A DNA stretch of 64,000 bases from contig NZ_LMSD01000034.1 in the NCBI RefSeq assembly GCF_001428045.1, forward strand, positions 310,001 through 374,000, read 5' to 3'. Positions 24,886-33,851 of the stretch are shown here, piece after piece. Source of the DNA: Paenibacillus sp. Soil750. GTDB lineage: Bacteria; Bacillota; Bacilli; Paenibacillales; NBRC-103111. Each line of letters opens with the position of its first letter. Position 1 is the first letter of the stretch. The notes beneath the pieces are model-generated. The model did not search any database and was not told the origin of the DNA. It saw nothing but the letters and a program-made list of their open reading frames with translations. The position numbers and the translations under genes are program-made.

Positions 24886-25284
24886 ATGAAATATTCACAA
24901 GCGACTGATTATGCCCTTCATGCGATGCTCTATCTGGTAAACTCTGACCCTGATAAACCTGTTGGTGTGCAATTGCTTTCTGAGAAGCTAACTGTTTCAC
25001 AGACTTATTTATCTAAGTTAATGACGAAGCTTGTCAAAGCGGGCCTAATCCATTCTTCTTCCGGAGCTAACGGTGGGTATCGCATCAAGCGTAATCAGCA
25101 GGACATCTCCTTTCTCGATATTATTCGGGCAATTGAAGGTACCGCTTCTTTGTTCGAATGCAGCTTTAATCATGGAAACGGCTGTCAGATACAGCAGGTT
25201 GTGATGGATGCGGAACAACAGTTGGAACAGTATCTGGCAAGTAAGAAAATCGCAGATTTGGTGGGCATGCATAAGGCGGAATAA
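24886..25284 (+). CDS. Rrf2-family transcriptional regulator
   Basis: The 132-residue protein has the Rrf2 winged-helix domain ('MKYSQATDYALHAMLYL', 'VSQTYLSKLMTKLVKAGLI', 'SGANGGYRIKR') and a C-terminal region with Cys92 and Cys100 ('CSFNHGNGC'). IscR and NsrR bind iron-sulfur clusters through three cysteines; here only two are close together, so redox or thiol sensing is possible but cluster binding is unsure. It is probably autoregulated through the repeat just after its -10 box, and it may control the flavin oxidoreductase that follows. Confidence 0.9.
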   Translation: MKYSQATDYALHAMLYLVNSDPDKPVGVQLLSEKLTVSQTYLSKLMTKLVKAGLIHSSSGANGGYRIKRNQQDISFLDIIRAIEGTASLFECSFNHGNGCQIQQVVMDAEQQLEQYLASKKIADLVGMHKAE

Positions 25285-25320
25285 GTTCCGTCATTTTTTT
25301 AAGTCTATTGTAGATATTAG

Positions 25321-25340
25321 GAGTCTATTAAGTCTCTAAT
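25321..25340 (+). promoter_or_regulatory. Putative Rrf2 operator, site 2
   Basis: The sequence shares AAGTCT-(T/C)-TAAT and the preceding (C)TAT-rich half with the site after the Rrf2 promoter. It lies 27 bases before the oxidoreductase start codon. A related AAGTCTATT occurs at 25301. Confidence 0.45.
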
Positions 25341-25366
25341 TATTCATAATCGAAAGGAAGATGAAC

Positions 25367-26281
25367 ATGATTTATGATTGTTTAATTATCGGTGGAGGAC
25401 CTGCAGGTCTTAACGCAGCTTTAGTTTTAGGAAGAGCAAGAAAGAATGTACTTCTGATTGATGAGGGGCGACCTCGTAATCGGGTTACGCAAGAAACGCA
25501 TGGTTTTCTGTCACGAGACGGTATAAAGCCAAGTGAGTTTCGGCGGATTGCTTTGGAACAGATTCGTGTTTATCCAACTGTGAATCATGTGTCTGATGCG
25601 GCAGTGTCGATAACAGGAAGTGATGGCGATTTTCAAATCACGACAGCTCAGGGAGAGCATTATGAAGGTAAGAAGGTTCTTTTTGCAATAGGTAAAAAAG
25701 ACATACCATTGGATATTAACGGTTTAGCCGAGGTATATGGTAAGAGCGCTTTTGTATGCCCGTATTGTGATGGTTGGGAATTAAGAGATCAGCCACTGGT
25801 GCTCATTGTGAATGGAGCCAAGGCGCTTCATCTTGCGAAGATGATTTCTGGTTGGACGAGCCGATTCACGATATGCACGAACGGACCTGATGAGTTGTCA
25901 GATGCTGAAAAAGAAGAACTTAAGCAACATAACGTACCGATATATGATTCGCCTATACGCTCCATTGTATCCAATGAGGGCTACGTTCAACATGTGGAAC
26001 TAGAGGACGGAACCCGACTCCCGTGTACGGGGATTTTCTTTGGCCCGAAATTAGTGATTGGATCAGATCTGCCGCAAACAATAGGCTGTGAGATGACGGA
26101 AGCGGGAACGGTTGTGGTAGATCAATTCGGTAAAACGAATGTTCCAGGCATATATAGTGCTGGAGATGCGGCATCTGAGATGTATCAAGCCATTATGGCT
26201 GCCTCCTTAGGCGCGATAGCTGGTATGTCCATAAATGGTGAACTGCTCATGGCGAATTGGCAAAAGACGAGTTTGCAGTAA
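25367..26281 (+). CDS. NAD(P)/FAD-dependent oxidoreductase, thioredoxin-reductase-like
   Basis: The 304-residue flavoprotein has an N-terminal FAD motif 'IIGGGPAGLNAAL', a Cys131-Cys134 pair in 'VCPYCDGWE' in the position of the thioredoxin reductase redox centre, and the C-terminal FAD-binding 'VPGIYSAGDAASEM'. It therefore resembles thioredoxin reductase and could reduce a small thiol partner or act as a general NAD(P)H oxidoreductase. The ATG at 25367 has AGGAAG six bases upstream; the ATG at 25361 touches it. It follows the Rrf2 regulator and shares its putative operator. Confidence 0.85.
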   Translation: MIYDCLIIGGGPAGLNAALVLGRARKNVLLIDEGRPRNRVTQETHGFLSRDGIKPSEFRRIALEQIRVYPTVNHVSDAAVSITGSDGDFQITTAQGEHYEGKKVLFAIGKKDIPLDINGLAEVYGKSAFVCPYCDGWELRDQPLVLIVNGAKALHLAKMISGWTSRFTICTNGPDELSDAEKEELKQHNVPIYDSPIRSIVSNEGYVQHVELEDGTRLPCTGIFFGPKLVIGSDLPQTIGCEMTEAGTVVVDQFGKTNVPGIYSAGDAASEMYQAIMAASLGAIAGMSINGELLMANWQKTSLQ

Positions 26282-26312
26282 GATTGGAAATGAAAGAATG
26301 GAGATTGCCCAA

Positions 26313-27044
26313 ATGAATGATAAATTTACCTATAATACGGAAATGGCTCAGACATATGAAACAAACGCTCGTATCTCAATACCTACGTATGACGCGTTAT
26401 TCGGGATGGTTCAATCCTATTTCCGTGCAGAAATAAGCGATGAAGACGCTTCGGTGCTAGTCATCGGAGCAGGAGGGGGGAAAGAACTATCCACATGGGG
26501 ACCAGCTAACCCTGAATGGACCTTCACAGGCGTGGACATTTCAGAAGAAATGCTTAAAATTGCCCAACACAAAACGAACCAAGTGGGCATGTCCCATCGC
26601 GTAAATCTCATCCATGGAACGATCAACGATTTGCCAATCGCAGACGAGGCCTTTGATGCGGCAAGCTGCATATTGGTTCTGCATTTCATTGACAATGTGC
26701 AGGAGAAGCTGGAGCTGCTCAGAAGCATTCATGCACATATGAAACCAGGAGCTCCATTTGTGCTTGTAAGTGCGTATGGGGATCGCGATGCTCCTGAACT
26801 AAAGGACAGGTTGAATGTTTGGAGGAGTTTTTGGTTGGATGCTGGGAAACCGCCAGCCGTAGTCAACGAAATGGTGAATACAGGTATTATGAAAATATCC
26901 TTCTTGCCTGAAAAGCAGATCGAAGGATTATTGCGAAAATCAGGCTTTACCCATATAACGAAGTTCTTTGTAACAGGACTTTTCGGGGGTTGGATGTGTC
27001 ATGCAGGAGGAACTGATGGCTTGGACATCGAATGTGATGTGTAG
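26313..27044 (+). CDS. Class I SAM-dependent methyltransferase
   Basis: The 243-residue protein has the Rossmann methyltransferase core: motif I 'VLVIGAGGGKELSTW' near residue 50, the acidic 'FTGVDISEEML' that ends strand 2, 'GTINDLPIADEAFDAASCILVLHF' near 105-125, and 'LVSAYGDRD' after strand 5. The methyl acceptor cannot be predicted. I chose the ATG at 26313 because GGAG lies nine bases upstream. It begins 31 bases after the oxidoreductase and may be in its transcript. Confidence 0.85.
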   Translation: MNDKFTYNTEMAQTYETNARISIPTYDALFGMVQSYFRAEISDEDASVLVIGAGGGKELSTWGPANPEWTFTGVDISEEMLKIAQHKTNQVGMSHRVNLIHGTINDLPIADEAFDAASCILVLHFIDNVQEKLELLRSIHAHMKPGAPFVLVSAYGDRDAPELKDRLNVWRSFWLDAGKPPAVVNEMVNTGIMKISFLPEKQIEGLLRKSGFTHITKFFVTGLFGGWMCHAGGTDGLDIECDV

Positions 27045-27089
27045 TTATGATCTGAATGCCTATAAATTCAGTTAAAAGGAGTTACCTAC

Positions 27090-27443
27090 ATGCGTGCTCA
27101 AAAAATACGTCCATTTGTTCCGTCAGGAAAGGATTTCCCTCTTGCTGTGCAGTTTTATACGGACCTCGGCTTTGAAAAAATATTTTCAAATCCACAGGGT
27201 GCCATTTTCAAAATTGACGAAACGGAATTTCATTTGCAGAACTATCATAACGTAGAATTACAAGAAAATTACATGTTGGAATTGTGTGTTCAGGATATTG
27301 ACGCATGGTGGACTCATATCCAAAGTACGGAGATCGTTAGTAAATATCAAGTGCGAGCGAATCCGCCTAAGATGCAACCTTATGGAAAACGTGCTATTCA
27401 TCTGATCGACCCCGCGGGGGTTCTCTGGCATTTTACTGAATAA
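27090..27443 (+). CDS. VOC-family (glyoxalase/bleomycin-resistance-like) protein
   Basis: The 117-residue protein has the vicinal-oxygen-chelate layout in one module pair: 'IRPFVPSGKDFPLAVQFYTDLGFEKIF' at the start, 'TEFHLQNYHN' in the middle and 'GKRAIHLIDPAGVLWHFTE' at the end. Families with this fold bind or modify small molecules, including antibiotics. AAAGGAG precedes the ATG. It belongs to a run of small soluble genes on the plus strand. Confidence 0.82.
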   Translation: MRAQKIRPFVPSGKDFPLAVQFYTDLGFEKIFSNPQGAIFKIDETEFHLQNYHNVELQENYMLELCVQDIDAWWTHIQSTEIVSKYQVRANPPKMQPYGKRAIHLIDPAGVLWHFTE

Positions 27444-27477
27444 CATCACCAAATATTAGGAAATGGAGGAGAAGTCG

Positions 27478-27993
27478 TTGCCTATTCGAGTTCTGGATGA
27501 ACATGATGCGAAGATATATCAAGAATTGAGATTAAGTGCACTGCAAAACAGTCCAGAAGCATTTGGCTCCACGTATGAGCGAGAAGTCCATTTTACTATG
27601 GAAATGGTTGCTGATCGTATTAAGCCAACCAGCGGTAAGTTTGTACTTGGGGCATTGGATGAACAGGGATCGCTTGTTGGATCCGTCTCTTTTGTAAGAG
27701 AGAGCAGTCTGAAGACATCACATAAAGGCAATATTTATGCGATGTATGTTGCTTCGAACCAACGTGGTCAAGGTTTGGGGAAAAAGCTGCTGATTGAGCT
27801 TATTCGGAGAGCTAGTGAATGCGAAGGCGTTGAGCAAATCAACTTAGCTGTTATGTCACATAATGAAGCAGCGAAGAAACTGTACGATTCCCTTGGGTTT
27901 AAGGTTTATGGTGTGGAGCGTAACGCACTGAAATATAATGGTCAGTATTATGATGAGGATTTGATGGTTCGGAGATTGAATGAATCGGAATAA
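27478..27993 (+). CDS. GNAT N-acetyltransferase
   Basis: The 171-residue protein is a Gcn5-related acetyltransferase. The acetyl-CoA binding motif A is 'YAMYVASNQRGQGLGKKLL', followed by 'INLAVMSHNEAAKKLYDSLGFKVYG', the usual motif B. Acceptor unknown. I chose TTG at 27478, because GGAGGAG stands about seven bases upstream; the ATG at 27463 overlaps that site. The last 14 bases overlap the next gene. Confidence 0.86.
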   Translation: MPIRVLDEHDAKIYQELRLSALQNSPEAFGSTYEREVHFTMEMVADRIKPTSGKFVLGALDEQGSLVGSVSFVRESSLKTSHKGNIYAMYVASNQRGQGLGKKLLIELIRRASECEGVEQINLAVMSHNEAAKKLYDSLGFKVYGVERNALKYNGQYYDEDLMVRRLNESE

Positions 27994-28576
27994 AGCAATG
28001 ATTTCAATCATTGTGATAATTCTTCTCATTACCTTTTTTCCAATAAAATGGTTATTCGAACAAAATAAATCTTTGTACGATCAAATTGAGCATGTCATTA
28101 CGGCTAAAGATTCCGATTTCAAAGAACTTCTACATATTCATGCGGATAGGAAGCGAACTTTAGCTTTTTATACGACGAATAAGTCAGAGCTATGTGTAGT
28201 CTTACTTAAGAAGAAACTTTATGGATACTCATGGGGGGCGTATATCAATAGAAGTTCAATGTTTGTTGGTCGAGAATTAAGCTGGCAAGGATCAGAAAGT
28301 CAAGAATCCGACATTCATCTGTTGTATGGGGTTGTTGAAAACCCGGAGATCACTCAGATACTTGTAATAAGTGAAGGTAGTCAGCCAGCACATATAATTA
28401 AAAAGGGTGAGAATGCCATATGGTATTACTTAGCCGAGAGTAGTTTGAAGAGTCCGATTACGATTCAGGCATCGAATAAAAATGGAAAAACCTTATATGA
28501 AACGGGGAGTGCTGAGTTTTGGAAGCAGCCCATTTCGCACATTAATCCGCAAATAGCGTATCCTAGTTCTCTTTAA
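27980..28576 (+). CDS. Membrane-anchored extracytoplasmic protein
   Basis: The 198-residue protein has one N-terminal membrane helix (about residues 6-27) and a soluble domain outside the cell ('LYDQIEHVITAKDSDFKELLHIH'). It overlaps the acetyltransferase gene by 14 bases and has CGGAG before the ATG. The domain has beta-rich stretches but no motif I recognise. A terminator follows. Confidence 0.6.
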   Translation: MNRNKAMISIIVIILLITFFPIKWLFEQNKSLYDQIEHVITAKDSDFKELLHIHADRKRTLAFYTTNKSELCVVLLKKKLYGYSWGAYINRSSMFVGRELSWQGSESQESDIHLLYGVVENPEITQILVISEGSQPAHIIKKGENAIWYYLAESSLKSPITIQASNKNGKTLYETGSAEFWKQPISHINPQIAYPSSL

Positions 28577-28581
28577 TCAAA

Positions 28582-28605
28582 AGGCTGTCTCTTTCGAGAC
28601 AGCCT
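28582..28605. terminator. Bidirectional terminator
   Basis: AGGCTGTCTC and GAGACAGCCT form a perfect ten-bp stem with a TTTC loop, between convergent genes, with short T-runs on each side. Confidence 0.75.
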
Positions 28606-28616
28606 CTTCGTGCTAA

Positions 28617-30467
28617 TTATTCTGAAGTAGGGCTAGATGGAGCGAATTGATTAGAAAACATCCGAGAATACGTTCCTTTGTGGCTCATTAATGCGTTGTG
28701 ATTGCCTTGTTCGGCGATCTCACCTTGATCGATAACCATGATCGTATCCGCATTCCGGATCGTGTTCAGTCTGTGAGCAATAATGAAGCTCGTGCGCCCC
28801 TTCATGATGGAGAGAAGTGCTTCCTGAATATGAAGCTCTGTCCGTGTATCTATGCTGCTAGTTGCCTCATCCAGGATGAGAATAGAAGGGTCGGCTAAAA
28901 TAACGCGAGCTATCGCAAGCAATTGTCGCTGACCTTGGCTTAAGTTTCCGCCATTCTCAGAGAGAGGCGTATCATAGCGCTTAGGAAGTCGACTAATGAA
29001 GGTGTCGGCATTTGCCAGTTTAGCTGCTGCAATCACCTCCGCATCTGTTGCCTCAGGGTTGCCGTACTTGATGTTCTCCTTAATCGTGCCGGAGAATAAA
29101 TACGTATCCTGCAGCACGATGCCAAAACTGCGGCGAAGACTGCTCCGGGTATAGGATTTGATATCCCGACCGTCAATTAAGATCGTACCGCTTGTTGCAT
29201 CATAGAAGCGAGTTACAAGATTCACGATTGTTGTTTTGCCTGCTCCTGTGGGTCCAACGAGCGCTAAGCTGCTGCCTGCCGTTGTCTCGAAGCTGACCTC
29301 TTTAATAATCGGTCGATCCGGCCGATAACCGAAAGTAACGTTTTGGAAGGTAACGTGACCAATGGGTTTCTCTAGATCAACGGCTCCTGGTTCATCCTCC
29401 GCTTCTTCCGCTTCATCCAAAACTTCAAATGCACGTTCTGCTCCTGCTACACCGGATTGCAGCACATTATAGGTGTTCGCAATCTCATTTAGTGGTCTCA
29501 CGAACTGGCGCGAGTAGCTTAGGAAGCTAGCAATGACACCGACCGTAATATGACCTTTAACGGCCAAAATACCGCCGACGATAGCAACGGAAGAGAAGCC
29601 GATATTGTTAATGACACCTAGGATAGGCATCAGAAATCCAGACCAAATTTGCGCTTTTAATCCAACCTCATACAATCGACCATTTACGTTGTTGAACTCA
29701 TGGATCGCTTTCTGCTCACGATTAAATGCTTTAACCACAAGTAGGCCGGAAATCGTTTCTTCAATATGACCGTTCAGTTTGCCAAGCTGTGCCTGTTGCT
29801 CTTTGAATAGCACACTGGTACGTTTGGTAATTGTTTTGGCCAGCAAGAACACAAGTGGAACCGTAATGAGCGTAGCAAGCGTCAAGGTTGGGCTTAAAAT
29901 AAGCATCATGATAAAAGAACCAACAATCGCAATAGAGCCTGTCATCAACTGTGTGGTTGCTTGCGAGATTGAGTTACTTACATTGTCGATATCGTTCGAC
30001 AGTCGGCTCATGACATCACCATGGCTGCGTCCGTCGAAATAAGCAAGGGGCAGCTTCTGCAGTTTTGCAAACATGGTTTGGCGAAGTCTCCGTACCACAC
30101 GTTGTGCGAGTCCAGCCATAACCCAGCTCTGCATAAAGGTAAGTCCGCCATCAGCAATGTAAGTGGCAATCAGAACAATCATCACCACGTCGAGAACGCT
30201 ATAATCTACGACTCCTCCAGCCATGGCATCAACGGCAACACCAATGAGATAGGGGCCAGCTAATGTTAGAGCAGCATCTGCCAGGATAAACAGAAAGACG
30301 ATGGTCAACCACTTTCGTTCAGTACCCATATAGGACCAGAGACGGCGTAAGGTATTTTTAAAATTTTTGGGCTTCACGGCAGGAGCGCGTCCACCGCGAC
30401 CCAGTGGTCCTGTGATCATCGGGACGTCGGGTGCTTGTTGTCGCGAACTATCATTCGGCTTTGACAT
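28617..30467 (-). CDS. ABC exporter half, canonical ATPase site
   Basis: The 616-residue protein has six membrane segments (about 50-340) and a C-terminal ATPase: Walker A 'GPTGAGKTT', signature 'LSQGQRQL', Walker B 'ILILDEATSSID' with the catalytic Glu, and H-loop 'IIAHRLNTI'. It overlaps its partner gene by 17 bases, and AAAGGAG precedes its ATG. The partner lacks the catalytic Glu and the H-loop His, so the two almost surely form a heterodimeric exporter of the BmrCD/TM287-288 type. Such pumps usually export drugs or lipids. Confidence 0.92.
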   Translation of the reverse strand: MSKPNDSSRQQAPDVPMITGPLGRGGRAPAVKPKNFKNTLRRLWSYMGTERKWLTIVFLFILADAALTLAGPYLIGVAVDAMAGGVVDYSVLDVVMIVLIATYIADGGLTFMQSWVMAGLAQRVVRRLRQTMFAKLQKLPLAYFDGRSHGDVMSRLSNDIDNVSNSISQATTQLMTGSIAIVGSFIMMLILSPTLTLATLITVPLVFLLAKTITKRTSVLFKEQQAQLGKLNGHIEETISGLLVVKAFNREQKAIHEFNNVNGRLYEVGLKAQIWSGFLMPILGVINNIGFSSVAIVGGILAVKGHITVGVIASFLSYSRQFVRPLNEIANTYNVLQSGVAGAERAFEVLDEAEEAEDEPGAVDLEKPIGHVTFQNVTFGYRPDRPIIKEVSFETTAGSSLALVGPTGAGKTTIVNLVTRFYDATSGTILIDGRDIKSYTRSSLRRSFGIVLQDTYLFSGTIKENIKYGNPEATDAEVIAAAKLANADTFISRLPKRYDTPLSENGGNLSQGQRQLLAIARVILADPSILILDEATSSIDTRTELHIQEALLSIMKGRTSFIIAHRLNTIRNADTIMVIDQGEIAEQGNHNALMSHKGTYSRMFSNQFAPSSPTSE

Positions 30468-32199
30468 GATGTGGCAGCTCCTTTCCGAATTGGGAGTGAC
30501 ATATTTCCATATAGATACGACAACTAGTCATTAACATCTCATGTGTACCGATGCCCACGATTTCACCATCATCCATAACGACGATCTTATCCGCATCCAT
30601 AACGGAGGTAATTCGCTGTGCAATAATCAAACAAGTAACGCCTGAGGCAAATTCTTTGAGCGATTGTTTGATTTTCGTCTCTGTTGCGGTATCTAATGCG
30701 CTTGTACAATCATCAAGAATCAAAATGTCAGGTTTACGAATAAGTGCGCGAGCTATGGATAGCCGCTGCTTCTGTCCTCCGGATAAGTTCACACCCTTTT
30801 GACCCAGCCTAGTTTCATAGCCTTCAGGGAATGCTGTAACGAAGCCATGCGCATCTGCCATAATCGCGGCTTGCTCAACTTCTTCGCGTGTAGCATGTTC
30901 ATGGCCCCAACGCAAATTCTCTTCAATTGTGCCGCTAAATAGAATAGTGTTCTGAGGTACAATGGCAATGCGATCTCGGAGTTTGGAAGGTTCCAACCCG
31001 CGTATATTCACACCATCCACACGGATCGAGCCGGAGCTCGGATCATAGAAGCGGGGAACAAGACTCACAAGGCTGCTTTTTCCAGATCCCGTGGAGCCGA
31101 TGATACCAACCGTTTCGCCCGGGAGGCATGTCAAGTTAATATGTTTCAGAATAGGTTCACCAACAGCTCCGTCATAGGAAAATGACACATCCGTGAAGTC
31201 GATTCGGCCTCCAGGACGCTGAGCAGGTAGTGCTGCTGTATCGTTCCAAGTCATTTCATTGATCTGACTGAAAACTTCACCGATCCGTGTAGCTGAGGCT
31301 TTGGCCCGAACGAACATATTAAATACCATCGAAATCGTCAGCAAGGCAAACAAAATTTGCGTCATGTAATTGACGAAAGCTACGATATGACCAACTTGCA
31401 TCTGATGCTGATTAACCCGCCAAGCACCTAGCCAAAGCACGGCAACAATACCAAAATTGACAGTGAGCAGGATGGAGGGGTTAAAGATCGCGAGCAGTCT
31501 TGTGACCTGAATCGACTTGTCCTGATAATCGATATTGGCTTTCTGAAACTTCCCGGCTTCATGATCAAACCGATTAAATGCTTTCACGACACGTATACCG
31601 GACAAATATTCCCTTATCACGCGGTTGACATTGTCCAGTGCTTTCTGCACGTTAACATATCTGGCAAAACCCACCTTCAAGTTCAAGGCCACGAGCACAC
31701 CTACGAGTGGAACCACGATAAGTAATACAACAGCCAGATGCATATTCAGCCTTATAGCCATAATTAGACTTCCAATACATAAGATAGGTGCTTTAACAAA
31801 AATACGCATGAGACCATTCACAAAATTTTGCACCAGCGTCACATCATTCGTTAATCGTGTAATTAAGGAGGCGCGTTCGAATCGCTCGATATTGGTGAAA
31901 GAAAGTGATTGTATCTTTTCAAATAAATCCGCTCTAAGCTCTGTACCGAATTTCTGTGAAACATGGCTGGCGACAATATTCCGAGTAGAAGCTGCGACGG
32001 CACCAAACGCTGTGATAAGGAGCATCAAGCCACCCATGCGAAGCACATAATCTAGCCGTTTCTCCGCAACGCCAACGTCCAAAATGTGGGACATGATGGT
32101 TGGTTGCATTAAATCCGCAAGCGCTTCCAGCATGACGAAAAAAACAGCCACTAGAAACAATTTCCAGTGCTTCCTGATATATTTTTTCATGAAAATCAT
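30451..32199 (-). CDS. ABC exporter half, degenerate ATPase site
   Basis: The 582-residue protein has the same exporter layout: six membrane segments, then Walker A 'GSTGSGKSS', signature 'LSGGQKQR' and Walker B 'ILILDDCTSALD', where Asp replaces the catalytic Glu. In the H-loop ('LIIAQRITSV') Gln replaces His. These changes mark the degenerate subunit of heterodimeric exporters. The start is ATG 32199, with GAGGAG 11 bases upstream; the open frame extends to 32271 without a better site. It is the first gene of the two-gene operon. Confidence 0.92.
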   Translation of the reverse strand: MIFMKKYIRKHWKLFLVAVFFVMLEALADLMQPTIMSHILDVGVAEKRLDYVLRMGGLMLLITAFGAVAASTRNIVASHVSQKFGTELRADLFEKIQSLSFTNIERFERASLITRLTNDVTLVQNFVNGLMRIFVKAPILCIGSLIMAIRLNMHLAVVLLIVVPLVGVLVALNLKVGFARYVNVQKALDNVNRVIREYLSGIRVVKAFNRFDHEAGKFQKANIDYQDKSIQVTRLLAIFNPSILLTVNFGIVAVLWLGAWRVNQHQMQVGHIVAFVNYMTQILFALLTISMVFNMFVRAKASATRIGEVFSQINEMTWNDTAALPAQRPGGRIDFTDVSFSYDGAVGEPILKHINLTCLPGETVGIIGSTGSGKSSLVSLVPRFYDPSSGSIRVDGVNIRGLEPSKLRDRIAIVPQNTILFSGTIEENLRWGHEHATREEVEQAAIMADAHGFVTAFPEGYETRLGQKGVNLSGGQKQRLSIARALIRKPDILILDDCTSALDTATETKIKQSLKEFASGVTCLIIAQRITSVMDADKIVVMDDGEIVGIGTHEMLMTSCRIYMEICHSQFGKELPHHVKAE

Positions 32200-32396
32200 T
32201 GATGCACACGCTCCTCTTTCCGCAGTCCATAATTCAGCCTTAGTTAATAGCCATTTTATAACGGAAGCCATTTCACGTGCAATATAAGGATTGCAATAAC
32301 CACATGATAAATCAGAGATAGGATTGGTATCATGCAGTAATTTTAGATAAAATATAGTTAATTCTAGTACGCTATTATGATAGTGAGGTGTAGAAA

Positions 32397-33047
32397 TTGG
32401 AGATGGTTGAAATACCAGCGGGAGAAGTCGAATTAAGAGACGATAGAAGGAAAATCAAATGGACAGCTGAAATACGACCGTTCCTTCTTGCTCGCTATGC
32501 TGTAACTGTAGGTCATTACGATGCAATTACTGAGCAATTCCCCCCAACAAGTGATGCGGATCTTAGACCGATTGTTAATGTTTCTTGGCATGAGGCTATA
32601 TCCTTCTGTAACTTACTTTCGCAAAAAGAGGGACTGAAACCGTGTTATTCCGTCAGTTCTGATGGTGAACAAGTTAGTTGTGATTGGGAATCAAACGGAT
32701 ATAGACTGCCTACTGAAGCTGAATGGCAATATGCCTGTAAAGCTGGGACGGCAGGTTATACGTACGGCGAGATTGATAAGATTGCCTGGTTTGCAGGTAA
32801 TTCAGGGGGCAACGTCCATGAAGTAGGAACAAGGGAACCGAATCCATGGGGGTTATACGATATGTTGGGAAATGTTTGGGAATGGTGTTGGGATGTGTAT
32901 GATGAAAAAGTATACGGCTCCTATCGCATTTTTCGTGGTGGCAGCTGGGCTGAAGAGGAACGGGGTTGCGGGGCAACCTGTCGTCGACGTAGTCATCCAA
33001 CATTTTGCATAGATGATCTTGGATTCCGACTTGCAAAATCTTTATAA
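32397..33047 (+). CDS. Formylglycine-generating-enzyme family (SUMF1-like) protein
   Basis: The 216-residue protein has the FGE-sulfatase fold signatures: 'VEIPAGEV' at the start, 'PIVNVSWHEAISFCNLLS' near 60, 'YRLPTEAEWQYACKAG' near 101, 'NPWGLYDMLGNVWEWCWD' near 147 and 'IFRGGSWAEEE' near 178. C-terminal cysteines lie in 'GCGATCRRRSHPTFC', near where true FGEs carry their catalytic pair. No sulfatase gene is nearby, and many relatives are not FGEs, so the activity is unknown. TTG start at 32397, with GAGGTG upstream. Confidence 0.85.
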   Translation: MEMVEIPAGEVELRDDRRKIKWTAEIRPFLLARYAVTVGHYDAITEQFPPTSDADLRPIVNVSWHEAISFCNLLSQKEGLKPCYSVSSDGEQVSCDWESNGYRLPTEAEWQYACKAGTAGYTYGEIDKIAWFAGNSGGNVHEVGTREPNPWGLYDMLGNVWEWCWDVYDEKVYGSYRIFRGGSWAEEERGCGATCRRRSHPTFCIDDLGFRLAKSL

Positions 33048-33112
33048 CGAAGACAATATGTCACAGTGGATAAATAATCATACAAAATCGAAATGGAAAG
33101 GTTGTGAGTATC

Positions 33113-33706
33113 ATGAGTCAAGCGTTAATTGCTGCGGTTGAGCGGAATGATATAGCAGAAGTAGAACGACTTCTAGAACAAGGGGTCAACTTAAATGAGC
33201 GAGACAACAGAGGTAGAACGGCTATCATGGCGGCAACGCATGCCAACAATCCTAAGATCGTAAAGATTTTGATTGAAGCTGGAGTAGATATCAATTTGCA
33301 AGATGATAAGCAGGATAATCCATTTCTTTATGCTGGGGCTGAAGGACGTCTTGACATATTGAAGCTGCTTATAGAAGCTGGTGCCGACACGAAACTGACT
33401 AACCGTTACGGTGGGAATGCCCTCATACCAGCAGCAGAAAAAGGTCATGTTGAAAACGTAAGTGTGTTGCTTTCAACGACAGATGTAGATGTCAACCACA
33501 TTAACAACCTAGGTTGGACTGCGTTACTTGAAGTGACCATTTTGAGTAAAGGTGGACCAAAGCATCAGCAAATTACTCGACTGCTCCTCGACCATGGTGC
33601 GAACGTAAATATTGCGGATCGGGATGGCGTTACACCACTTCAACATGCGAAGCGAAATGGCTTTACAGAAATTGAACAAATACTAAAGCATGCAGGAGCG
33701 CGATAA
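33113..33706 (+). CDS. Ankyrin-repeat protein
   Basis: The 197-residue protein is built from about five ankyrin repeats, each near 33 residues: 'LIAAVERNDIAEVERLLEQG', 'GRTAIMAATHANNPKIVKILIEAG', 'DNPFLYAGAEGRLDILKLLIEAG', 'GNALIPAAEKGHVENVSVLL' and 'GVTPLQHAKRNGFTEIEQILKH'. Ankyrin proteins bind other proteins and have no enzymatic activity. There is no signal peptide. I chose ATG 33113; a GTG at 33104 is close to AAAGG. The partner is unknown. Confidence 0.9.
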   Translation: MSQALIAAVERNDIAEVERLLEQGVNLNERDNRGRTAIMAATHANNPKIVKILIEAGVDINLQDDKQDNPFLYAGAEGRLDILKLLIEAGADTKLTNRYGGNALIPAAEKGHVENVSVLLSTTDVDVNHINNLGWTALLEVTILSKGGPKHQQITRLLLDHGANVNIADRDGVTPLQHAKRNGFTEIEQILKHAGAR

Positions 33707-33740
33707 TACGGAACAGGAAAAAACGGGTATGATCAAACGG

Positions 33741-33790
33741 CAGCAGTCTAGAACTTTATTTTCGAGTCCTAGTCGGTCGCTGTTTTTTTT
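33741..33790 (+). terminator. Terminator after the ankyrin gene
   Basis: GCAGCAGTCTAGAACT pairs imperfectly with AGTCCTAGTCGGTCGCTG, followed by eight Ts. Confidence 0.6.
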
Positions 33791-33851
33791 GTTCGTATTA
33801 TGGTCTATACGTATACCTGAAAATATGTCCAATGGTTCATGAATATCGTCA

